Positions 8,982 through 15,777 of a stretch of 16,142 bases of DNA are shown here, in pieces. The notes below the pieces were generated by a model that made no database searches, was not told the DNA's origin, and saw only the letters and a program-made list of their open reading frames with translations. The position numbers and the translations under genes are program-made. The first letter of the stretch is position 1. Every line of letters begins with the position of its first letter. The DNA comes from Methanocalculus sp. Its GTDB lineage: Archaea; Halobacteriota; Methanomicrobia; Methanomicrobiales; Methanocorpusculaceae. The stretch lies in the NCBI RefSeq assembly GCF_029762515.1, contig NZ_JARVGN010000004.1, forward strand, positions 1 through 16,142, written 5' to 3'.

Positions 8982-9724
8982 ACCCGATGCCTCCGCAGAA
9001 ATCTAATACCTGCCGGGAACACAACACCGCTTGTTGGCGTTTTTCCATCAAGTGTCAGGTACTGACCGGTAAATCGACCTCGTTCGATCACATCGAACGG
9101 CTGCATCCGACGGAACGAGATATCCCCAACAGGCATCTCGGCGAGATCGTCGACAAGGACCGGATGATTCATAATGAACTCACCTGCAGCTGTGCTGACG
9201 GGAATCTCTTTCCACTCAATGAGCGACTTTGAACGCTTCTTCCCAATCCGTATATAGGGTGGCATATCGGGCTCTTTTCCGTCGAATGTAAGTACGTAGA
9301 ACCGAAAACGTGCCCCGGGCTGAATCTGCTTTCTGGTTCCAATCTTTCCGGTTGGAGAATTCATCTGCTTAGCAGGTCGGTTTGACTGTATGTAGTCGTC
9401 ACTACGCGCGTTCGCGAGCTCACTTGTATAACGGATATTTCCAATCGGCTGCGCAGGGCTTACGTATAGAGTTGAGGCAATGTCACTGGTATCTTCGACA
9501 TACGATGGCTTCTGCTTCTTCGCTCGCTTATTCACCGGCTTGTTGACATAATTGCCCCGGGCATATCCAAGTGCGTAGTACAGAGCGGTGTTCAGGATGA
9601 TCGGCCGCGTCACATAGTTGTTGCCGGGTTCCAGCGAGGCGAAGAAGAGCTCGCTCATGAGTTCGAGAACACCTTCAAATGCGCGAACAGATGCATCTCC
9701 ACCCGAACCCGGGAATTCAGACAT
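8978..9724 (-). CDS. csc1: Csc1, Cas5-family subunit of the type I-D effector
   Basis: Csc1 (Cas5d) is the RAMP subunit that caps the crRNA 5' handle in the I-D effector. The product is 248 residues from ATG 9724. I prefer this start because AAAGGTG lies just upstream; GTG 9733 would add three residues. Family-like features are the N-terminal strand ELFFASLEPGNNYVTRP followed by ILNTALYYALGY, the central ARFRFYVLTFDG strand, and a basic, glycine-bearing C-terminal part ending FPAGIRFLRRHRV. No enzymatic motif is expected or seen. It sits between csc2 and cas3' with 11 bp and minus 4 bp spacing, the standard csc3-csc2-csc1 effector block. The assignment rests on sequence character plus context. 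Confidence 0.9.
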   Translation of the reverse strand: MSEFPGSGGDASVRAFEGVLELMSELFFASLEPGNNYVTRPIILNTALYYALGYARGNYVNKPVNKRAKKQKPSYVEDTSDIASTLYVSPAQPIGNIRYTSELANARSDDYIQSNRPAKQMNSPTGKIGTRKQIQPGARFRFYVLTFDGKEPDMPPYIRIGKKRSKSLIEWKEIPVSTAAGEFIMNHPVLVDDLAEMPVGDISFRRMQPFDVIERGRFTGQYLTLDGKTPTSGVVFPAGIRFLRRHRV

Positions 9725-9735
9725 TGCAAACACCT

Positions 9736-10725
9736 TTAATCAGCCGAAACGTATTCGCCGACTTTTACTAGCTGTGTTTCGAGAATCTCTTTTACGACCG
9801 CGTCATCTTTCATTTCGGACAAAACTTTACTGACATAGTCTGTATCGAATTTGTCATGCTTTACCCGCTGCTTCTCCGCAAGGCTCTCATAGACACTGAC
9901 AGCTGCTTCACACACCATGTCAAGGGAGAGCGTGTCTGCAGTCAGAATCCCTTTGAGTTTCTCTCGATCTGCGGATCCTGCAAGAGCCATTGCAACCCCA
10001 CGAGTCACTTCGAGGCTCGAGGGCCCTTCACGGTAACCAGCATAGACACCAAGGATGTGATTACGTACCTTGCCAAACCGAGTCCCGGTCGCACCATAAC
10101 GGGTATTCCGATCTGTGATATTTAGGAAGAAGAGAACTTCCTCCGGAGTAGCATCTTTTAAAGTCACAACACAGGGAAAGAGAGTACCTTCCTTAAAGAA
10201 ATCAGGCTCCCGGATGCCAGACGTTGGTGACTTTGCATAATTGTCACCGGGTGCATTCTGGAAATACTCTTCAACAATTGTGCTTATCGACCGGATCGAA
10301 TATGCTTCATCATACATCACGCGCGATGTAATACTGATGCCTTCATCGGATGCTGCACTGCCAAAGAGGGCACAATCCGGGCATCGCTGGCACATTTTTG
10401 TAACTTCCATCGAACACCCGTCCCAGACACCTTTTTTCATAACGCTGTTCATCTGTTCGGAGATGAGCGTTCTCTGGAGTGCTTTTGCCACTCTTCGGTC
10501 GCTTGCAACCTGCTTTCGCCCGAACAGCTTTCCGACAGTCGCCTCGGTATCACCGATTCGAATTACAGCGGAATTTGCCTCGGTCCCATCTGTGGTAAAC
10601 CGTGCTGCACTCTGAAGCTCCCTCAGAATCAACACACTCACGTAGTTCTGACGTGGTTTTCTCTCAGGCTTTTCTAGCGTATAGTCTGCAATCTTTTGTT
10701 TGAATTCATCAATTTTTGTGGACAT
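9736..10725 (-). CDS. csc2: Csc2, Cas7-family backbone subunit of the type I-D effector
   Basis: Csc2 (Cas7d) polymerises along the crRNA spacer to form the effector backbone. The 329-residue product has the RAMP/RRM fold with an insertion carrying C104, C112, C115 and C118 (CSMEVTKMCQRCPDCALFG). This matches the zinc-binding insertion known for Csc2. The TRYGATGTRFGKVRN stretch (208-222) is the glycine-rich segment typical of Cas7 proteins. The start is ATG 10725 with GGAGG at 10739-10735, 9 nt upstream, which itself lies in the last codons of csc3. Only 2 bp separate it from the csc3 stop. As the multi-copy subunit it needs high expression, in keeping with this strong ribosome binding site. 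Confidence 0.95.
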   Translation of the reverse strand: MSTKIDEFKQKIADYTLEKPERKPRQNYVSVLILRELQSAARFTTDGTEANSAVIRIGDTEATVGKLFGRKQVASDRRVAKALQRTLISEQMNSVMKKGVWDGCSMEVTKMCQRCPDCALFGSAASDEGISITSRVMYDEAYSIRSISTIVEEYFQNAPGDNYAKSPTSGIREPDFFKEGTLFPCVVTLKDATPEEVLFFLNITDRNTRYGATGTRFGKVRNHILGVYAGYREGPSSLEVTRGVAMALAGSADREKLKGILTADTLSLDMVCEAAVSVYESLAEKQRVKHDKFDTDYVSKVLSEMKDDAVVKEILETQLVKVGEYVSAD

Positions 10726-10727
10726 AA

Positions 10728-11198
10728 TCAGTTCCCTCCTGACGTGGCCTCTGCTTTTTGTGCCTCAACCTTCTCTTGCTTCTTGGCCTCGATGCTTGCC
10801 TTCTCTCGCTCATATGCCGCTCCGCGATACTCAAGCGTGGCTGAATAATAGCCATCACTCAGATCGTTCGCAGCTCGCTTCAGTTTCCCGGGATTTCCAT
10901 CAAATAATCCGTAGAACACATGATCCACAAATGCTTCTGCAAATCTGTGTGTCCGATCGAATTCGTAGAGTCCCGGAACAAGAGAAAACTGATCTTTTCC
11001 GGCACGGCGCATCATCTTCAACAGGCGACCTGAAACTGCATCGATATAATCCTCGCGTGAAAATGAACCGTCACGTTTCGCAAGGATCGCTTTCACAGCT
11101 TCACGGAATAACTTTTCAACTCGGTGTGGTTCATATCCTTTTGGAATCCCGACGGTCAGACCAACTTCGGATAACTCATGGATTGTCTTAACTGTCAT
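10728..11198 (-). CDS. cas11d: Cas11d small subunit from an internal start inside csc3
   Basis: Inside csc3, in frame, codon 929 is an ATG (11198) preceded by AAAGGAGG (11213-11206) at 7 nt from the start codon, as good as the site used by any gene in this operon. Translation from here gives a 156-residue protein beginning MTVKTIHELSEVG. It is largely helical in character and ends in a charged Glu/Lys/Ala-rich tail (AYEREKASIEAKKQEKVE, then a short Gly-rich end). Type I-D small subunits are known to be translated from within cas10d and to line the effector belly beside Cas7. The exact match in position, frame and size makes this the missing small subunit of the operon, which otherwise has none. 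The product is inferred; the ribosome binding site is seen directly. Confidence 0.85.
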   Translation of the reverse strand: MTVKTIHELSEVGLTVGIPKGYEPHRVEKLFREAVKAILAKRDGSFSREDYIDAVSGRLLKMMRRAGKDQFSLVPGLYEFDRTHRFAEAFVDHVFYGLFDGNPGKLKRAANDLSDGYYSATLEYRGAAYEREKASIEAKKQEKVEAQKAEATSGGN

Positions 11199-13982
11199 TG
11201 TATCTCCTCCTTTACGGTCAAGCCGTAATGCACGGACGACAAGTCCGGGGTGACTGTCATCAACTCTTCGCTCATTCTCAAAACGATACCCCCTCGCTCG
11301 GTTAACAAATGCTCCTAACCTGCCGTTCTTTTCGTATTCTCGCAATATGTCTTTCAGGAAGGAACTTCCCGGAAACATTTGGTTTTTGAGTGATTGCAGG
11401 TATTTTGGGAACCTCTTATCCTCCATAGCGATCTCATAGCCCAGCGTAATCACGAGCGATGCGAGCTCGATAACATTGCTCAATCGCGTCAGGGAAACTG
11501 TGTCCCCAAAGATTCGTTTCACGGTTGTATGTGGTGCATCGAGTTTTACAATCTCGGAAAACTCATCACCATCACTCATGCAGATCGGATTTTCGCCCAC
11601 AACAACCCTGCACCCGGTAGCTGCCGCAAGAATCAGCCCAAGGTAGGCTCCGAAAAACCAGTACTCGGTGTCATTCTCCCGTATTTTATTAAAGACAATA
11701 TCATACGTCGTGTAGAGGCTCTTATACCCTGAACCGGCATAGCGAAGGACATTCTTCCGGCCGGATTCAGCTATGATGTTTTGGATCAGCAACTCATATT
11801 GAGGAGCATCCCACGCCAGAACGTCATATGCAATTGCACGGATGTCCGTCTGGCAGTCTCCATTAAACGTGCTTAAAAAGTGCGAGAACACTTGCGTAAG
11901 TATTGGTGTGTAAAAGTAGTCTGGTATAAGGCGGAAGTAAATCCGCTTCTCCCCACCCTTGATCCCATGACCGATGTGCCGGAGGCCCATCTCGATCTCT
12001 ACCGGTACGGAGACGTACAGTGCAGGTTCTGTCCCTCCTAGTGGCAAACGGTTTGAGAACGAATATCCTAGCATGCTCACTCCTTTTGACAGACCCATTC
12101 TCTCATTGTCGTAAGGGGTATCATTTGATAAGCGACAGATGCCACCTCCGTTGCAGTATGCAACGAATTTATCGGCTTTATTCTCAAACGCTTGATACAG
12201 CATAGTGCCATTGAAATCAAGGTTTTCCGAAATCCATACGAGGATCTTTTCCTTGTAGGGATAGAGCAGCCTAGATTCAAATTCTTCAATCTTCTCCGGT
12301 CTGATTCTCCTTACGTAACTCAAAATACGGGACTCTAAATAGTCGATCTTCTCACCCAAAGTGCGGATATCAGCAAACCGAACTCCGTCGATGTCCCGGG
12401 TGAGAAGGTCGGAGGCGATAATGTATGAGTAGTTCCAGAACCCACCAACACGGTGATGGTCATCTCCGTTGTGGGTCTGGGCATACGTTGACAACCGCTC
12501 TGCAATCGAAAGATCGACGCCGAACATCCGGCAGGTTTCAAGCACAGGATCGCTTGATGGCAATGCGTCGATCTCAATCAGAGGTTCTATGATCTGCATC
12601 CTCAACCCGGAGATTGCCCGGGAATAGGAAATGATGTTTGAATTCCACCCAATATCAATGCCAAAATCATCTTTGATGTGTGCACGATACCCGACCTGAC
12701 TGGTCATGAGACCGGGTCCGTTTATTACCACGGTTCCTGATACTGCTTTGCCATCAATCTCAACGGAATTGGGTACAAGCGTGAATTTGTTCGGTTTACG
12801 CTCCTCGTTGTCGCACTGGATTAGTACGTCCCCGATGTTCACTTCATTCCCATCAACCGTAATTGAAGATATGAACGATTGGGGAATATCAACAACGGAT
12901 ACTGGGGGATACTGTGTATCGGGTTCGCTATTTTTTACTTTGAGCACGTGAGAATTACAATCGACTTCAATCGTTGAACCCATCTGCTGATCTCGCATCA
13001 CAGCTGCGGCTATGAATGCCTTGGCTACGTTCTCCAATCCAGAATAAAAGAAGAAGACCTTTTCAATTTTGTACAGCCCTTTGCTGCCTTGGACATCAAT
13101 ACTCTTCTGGAGTTCCGATGGATTGGAAATGGCAGAGTGTGAAGAATTCAATACCGACCGGAATTTCTGGTATATTGTTTCAAGATCCTCTCTGCTGTCT
13201 AGTGAACAGGCCGCATCTGCCTTCCCTAAGTACAAAACTCCCTTTTCGAAAATAAGGAGAGGAAAAAGTCCTCGATCTGATGCCCATTCGGCGATACCCG
13301 TGTGGATGAGGTTCGTGAGGATACCGGTAGCCTCTTGAAACGTATGATAGTAAAAGTCGACCGAAGGGTCAATCCTATCGAGCTGTCGTTGCATCGATGT
13401 TGTCGCCTGCGGTCGTGCTATACTTGCGAAAGTATCGGCAATGGCAAGCCAGGGGTAGTATAGATGAAATTTTGCAGATAACTCTGTATGGTACCCTATT
13501 GTCTTGTGCAGACCGACAGCAACTGACTGGTAGTCATGACTGGAGAGTGCTGGAGCAAATTGTGTTGCACCAAACGCTTCTGCATATCTATAGGCTTCTC
13601 GTCGCGATATGTCAAACTGTTCTGTCCATCCTTTCCCGGACAGCTTATGCAAATCGTGAACAGAGAAAAGCGCGATTACTTCCTTCAATTCTTGATCAGA
13701 GAGCACTGAATCAGAATCAAGAGAAGCCAGTCCAGTGTTGAGTTCGATGAGAGCCCATATTCCGTTTCTGATGTGGTTGATCATAGATTGATCGACAGGC
13801 CCCATCTCAGTGCTCTTGGCAGGGTAGTATGCAACGTGAGACGACCGGATAGCAGGATCCATTATTTCATAGTAGTCTATGAGAACCCTGCGCGGATCCG
13901 AGATTTCACCGTGAGCATTTTTCTGAAACCGCTCTTTCAATTCATCGGCAACGAATACACTGGCCGCTGATTTAACATTCAT
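10728..13982 (-). CDS. csc3: Csc3/Cas10d, large subunit of type I-D effector with N-terminal HD nuclease
   Basis: Csc3 is the Cas10-like large subunit of type I-D. It recognises target DNA with the crRNA complex and, in this subtype, also carries the cleaving HD nuclease. The product is 1084 residues. The HD domain occupies about residues 60-200, with H70 (MINHIRNG), H109-D110 (FSVHDLHKL), H159 (VGLHKT) and D183 (LAIADTFAS) as plausible metal ligands. The Cas10-like body has no GGDD cyclase motif, so it should not make cyclic oligoadenylate. C610 and C616 (CNGGGIC) are a possible metal site. The frame is open up to 14075, but ATG 13982 has GGAGG at 13996-13992, 9 nt upstream, and gives only an 11-bp overlap with cas6. 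The last 156 residues are probably also made separately as Cas11d. Confidence 0.95.
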   Translation of the reverse strand: MNVKSAASVFVADELKERFQKNAHGEISDPRRVLIDYYEIMDPAIRSSHVAYYPAKSTEMGPVDQSMINHIRNGIWALIELNTGLASLDSDSVLSDQELKEVIALFSVHDLHKLSGKGWTEQFDISRREAYRYAEAFGATQFAPALSSHDYQSVAVGLHKTIGYHTELSAKFHLYYPWLAIADTFASIARPQATTSMQRQLDRIDPSVDFYYHTFQEATGILTNLIHTGIAEWASDRGLFPLLIFEKGVLYLGKADAACSLDSREDLETIYQKFRSVLNSSHSAISNPSELQKSIDVQGSKGLYKIEKVFFFYSGLENVAKAFIAAAVMRDQQMGSTIEVDCNSHVLKVKNSEPDTQYPPVSVVDIPQSFISSITVDGNEVNIGDVLIQCDNEERKPNKFTLVPNSVEIDGKAVSGTVVINGPGLMTSQVGYRAHIKDDFGIDIGWNSNIISYSRAISGLRMQIIEPLIEIDALPSSDPVLETCRMFGVDLSIAERLSTYAQTHNGDDHHRVGGFWNYSYIIASDLLTRDIDGVRFADIRTLGEKIDYLESRILSYVRRIRPEKIEEFESRLLYPYKEKILVWISENLDFNGTMLYQAFENKADKFVAYCNGGGICRLSNDTPYDNERMGLSKGVSMLGYSFSNRLPLGGTEPALYVSVPVEIEMGLRHIGHGIKGGEKRIYFRLIPDYFYTPILTQVFSHFLSTFNGDCQTDIRAIAYDVLAWDAPQYELLIQNIIAESGRKNVLRYAGSGYKSLYTTYDIVFNKIRENDTEYWFFGAYLGLILAAATGCRVVVGENPICMSDGDEFSEIVKLDAPHTTVKRIFGDTVSLTRLSNVIELASLVITLGYEIAMEDKRFPKYLQSLKNQMFPGSSFLKDILREYEKNGRLGAFVNRARGYRFENERRVDDSHPGLVVRALRLDRKGGDTMTVKTIHELSEVGLTVGIPKGYEPHRVEKLFREAVKAILAKRDGSFSREDYIDAVSGRLLKMMRRAGKDQFSLVPGLYEFDRTHRFAEAFVDHVFYGLFDGNPGKLKRAANDLSDGYYSATLEYRGAAYEREKASIEAKKQEKVEAQKAEATSGGN
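11206..11213 (-). promoter_or_regulatory. Internal Shine-Dalgarno site for Cas11d
   Basis: AAAGGAGG on the minus strand, inside the csc3 coding sequence (around codons R923-G926). It is separated by 7 nt from the in-frame ATG at 11198. It matches the GGAGG core used before csc2, csc3, cas3' and cas1 in this operon. Confidence 0.85.
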
Positions 13983-14871
13983 GACCTTTTTCCTCCACAT
14001 CAACATGAACCTGGCCACATCCCCGGGAAACACTCGAACCCACTCCGCTGAACTCAGAGAAAAACGCAAGAGCAATTACTGCATTCCGAAATGACTGTGG
14101 AGCATCTGAAGTAAAGTTATACGCGCATCGTCCGGTAAATCCTTGTTTGAAAATCGGACGAGCGTGACCTCTTGCTTTATCGAAAACGGTACTGACAAGA
14201 ACACTATGCGTGTCGTACGAACGGGAATTTGGTCTTTCAATCAGGTATCGACCGAGTTCATCTCGATCTACATCCATTCTGTGCCCATCTGGACAAACCT
14301 GATTCCACTTTGAAACGATTGAGTTAAATACAGCGATCCTTTGGGGAAACATCTCGGTAACTTTGCTATTCTTAAACTGAATACACGTAGGGGTCCTGAA
14401 ATCAATCTGTACAGCTGAACTTTTACAGCCCGCCACTCGCTCAAAAAGCTCGTGATATGACACCGTTCTATCCTCGATGTGTTCGACATGTAGAACTCCA
14501 TTATCCAATGTTATATTACGTTTTTTAAGGAGGATTGGATAGATCATGCTCTGAAAAATCTCTTCCTCCAATGGATGTGTGACTCCGATTCGGATCTTGT
14601 ATAATTCATCCTGGCTGAGCCGTTTTAAACCTTGTTTACTGGTTTTTAGAAATTTACCAGTCAAGCCACCTATTGAAATTGTATTAATTTGAGAATCGTG
14701 GATTTTATTGCTTGTTTCCATATTTATGGATTTAATGAGTGCCAGAAGGGCAGAATAAACTTGATACCCATCACTGTGCGGTACTTCGAACGACGCACCC
14801 GGTCTTACTGTGATGCATATCTGACGCACAATAGTAGCTGAGATTTTAATAGAAAAAAATCTTTTGGCCAT
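13972..14871 (-). CDS. cas6: CRISPR repeat endoribonuclease Cas6
   Basis: Cas6 cuts the array transcript 8 nt upstream of each spacer, here just 3' of the CCC-GATA-GGG hairpin, leaving the ATTGAAAC handle. In this 299-residue RAMP protein the early H32 (EVPHSDGYQVYSALLALI) matches the general Cas6 position for a catalytic His. The central IDFRTPTCIQF and GFTGRCAYNF strands are family-like. The C-terminal glycine-rich loop FSGVGSSVSRGCGQV is diagnostic. The start is ATG 14871. Its ribosome binding site is weak, and about 14 residues precede the first predicted strand, so a later start (for example GTG 14829) is possible. It is the first gene of the cas operon. It overlaps csc3 by 11 bp and is divergent from the Csa3-like regulator. 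Confidence 0.94.
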   Translation of the reverse strand: MAKRFFSIKISATIVRQICITVRPGASFEVPHSDGYQVYSALLALIKSINMETSNKIHDSQINTISIGGLTGKFLKTSKQGLKRLSQDELYKIRIGVTHPLEEEIFQSMIYPILLKKRNITLDNGVLHVEHIEDRTVSYHELFERVAGCKSSAVQIDFRTPTCIQFKNSKVTEMFPQRIAVFNSIVSKWNQVCPDGHRMDVDRDELGRYLIERPNSRSYDTHSVLVSTVFDKARGHARPIFKQGFTGRCAYNFTSDAPQSFRNAVIALAFFSEFSGVGSSVSRGCGQVHVDVEEKGHEC

Positions 14872-14884
14872 TTTGAGGGCCTAA

Positions 14885-14930
14885 ATTGCAGAAAAATGCA
14901 ATCAGAATGTCTAATTTGTCCAGCAATGCA
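14885..14930. promoter_or_regulatory. Putative operator: helically phased TGCA half-sites
   Basis: ATTGCA (14885-14890) and TGCAAT (14897-14902) form a perfect 6-bp inverted repeat around a 6-nt A-rich spacer. A further palindrome, AATGCATT, spans 14925-14932. The TGCA cores start at 14887, 14897 and 14927, so they are 10 and 30 bp apart, on one face of the helix. The cluster lies between the cas6 start and the regulator start and overlaps the TATA box. It is a natural binding site for the adjacent wHTH dimer. Function is inferred. Confidence 0.5.
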
Positions 14931-14937
14931 TTTATAC
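14929..14937. promoter_or_regulatory. Divergent TATA box for csa3-like gene and cas operon
   Basis: Plus strand TTTATAC (14931-14937) is centred 26-27 bp upstream of ATG 14961, exactly the archaeal TATA-to-start distance, predicting a leaderless regulator mRNA. The same bases read TATAAATG on the minus strand (14936-14929). That would place a cas-operon start near 14907 with a leader of about 36 nt before cas6. One box could therefore serve both directions. It partly overlaps a TGCA half-site. Confidence 0.5.
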
Positions 14938-14960
14938 AGGCTGACGCCAATTTCTCTCAA

Positions 14961-15614
14961 ATGAGGATTTATATCTCTCCGCTGGGCTTTGATACGACGC
15001 ATCTTGTTTCGCTCCTGTTCAGGCTTGGAATAGAGGGTGGCGATAAGGTGTGCTTGATTCGACCAAAAGATGGGGAAGATGACCGTGCGTTAAGAGCCAT
15101 CGAAGATGTTCGTGGAATGCTCCGCAAGATCAGCAGCGAAATCCAGCTTGATGTGATACACGTCAATAACCGATCATTTCATGATATGACCGCCACATTA
15201 CTGGATTTTATCAGGACACTGAATAATAATCAAACATCCGATGGCAAGCTTATTGTCAATCTTTCAGGAGGACCGCGTGAAGTCCTCGTGTCACTCACAT
15301 TAGCATCGATCGCTTTCTCAGCAAAGATTCACCAGTGTGCAATATTTTCGGATATCAGTAGAGAGCTTGAAACCATTGAACTTCCGCACCTTGGATCACT
15401 GCTCGAGGATCGAGCAAAACGAATCTTAGCAGATATTGCTACACATGACCAGACTTCAATGTCTGAAATCGGCAAGCGGTTACAGATATCTGAGAGCACA
15501 GTTTCAAGACAGTGCTCAAAGCTTGCCGCGGAAAAATATATCCTTTTCCGGCAGGATGGAAGATACAAAATATTTTCACTCCTCCCAAAAGGAGAAATTG
15601 CTCTGAAAATGTAA
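14961..15614 (+). CDS. csa3: Csa3-like CARF-wHTH transcriptional regulator
   Basis: This 217-residue protein joins an N-terminal CARF domain (about 1-140) to a C-terminal winged helix-turn-helix (about 146-215). CARF features are the opening MRIYISPLGFDTTHL Rossmann strand-loop and NLSGGPRE (100-107), the ligand-binding signature. The recognition helix lies near SESTVSRQCSKLAAEKYI (177-194) and the wing near FRQDGRYKIF. Csa3 proteins are mostly archaeal dimers that regulate cas genes or CRISPR leaders and are thought to sense cyclic oligoadenylate. I chose ATG 14961 over the in-frame ATG 14886 because the domain starts there and a TATA box lies 26-27 bp upstream. The 14886 start would overlap the operator. 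It is divergent from the cas operon, so local control is likely. Confidence 0.9.
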   Translation: MRIYISPLGFDTTHLVSLLFRLGIEGGDKVCLIRPKDGEDDRALRAIEDVRGMLRKISSEIQLDVIHVNNRSFHDMTATLLDFIRTLNNNQTSDGKLIVNLSGGPREVLVSLTLASIAFSAKIHQCAIFSDISRELETIELPHLGSLLEDRAKRILADIATHDQTSMSEIGKRLQISESTVSRQCSKLAAEKYILFRQDGRYKIFSLLPKGEIALKM

Positions 15615-15677
15615 TCTTGAGCAGTTGGATAAGAATACTCCAGATCTTCTTCGAACAAGCCGAATATTGCGTAATTT

Positions 15678-15691
15678 CCTCACACGTGAGG
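15678..15691. repeat. Inverted repeat downstream of the regulator
   Basis: CCTCAC-AC-GTGAGG, 6-bp arms with a 2-bp centre, 63 bp after the regulator stop. With no following T-run it is a poor terminator. It could be a protein-binding palindrome or chance. Confidence 0.4.
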
Positions 15692-15777
15692 GGATGTATT
15701 GTGATTGAGAAGCCGGCCGGATGATATGGTCCCCCCTCTCCGTTTCTCCCATGTCGCCGCGGATCAACCTTGTGATT

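Noticed and set aside
11555..11581. GDEF-like residues (SDGDEFSE, about 803-810) in Csc3 as a cyclase motif
   Set aside because: They lack the preceding glycine and the GGDD pattern of Cas10 palms, and Csc3 proteins are not known cyclases.
13983..14075. Longer csc3 starting at 14075, inside cas6
   Set aside because: ATG 13982 has a strong GGAGG 9 nt upstream and gives a normal short overlap; the extra 31 residues lie over cas6 coding sequence.
5047..14871. Plus-strand and off-frame open frames within the cas operon
   Set aside because: They are shadows of well-recognised cas genes, without ribosome binding sites or family features.
14886..14960. Regulator starting at ATG 14886
   Set aside because: The 25 extra residues precede the CARF first strand, the start would lie within the operator repeat, and the TATA box would be downstream of the start codon.
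15592..15691. Transcription terminator after the regulator
   Set aside because: The only hairpin-like element has a 2-bp loop and no following T-run.
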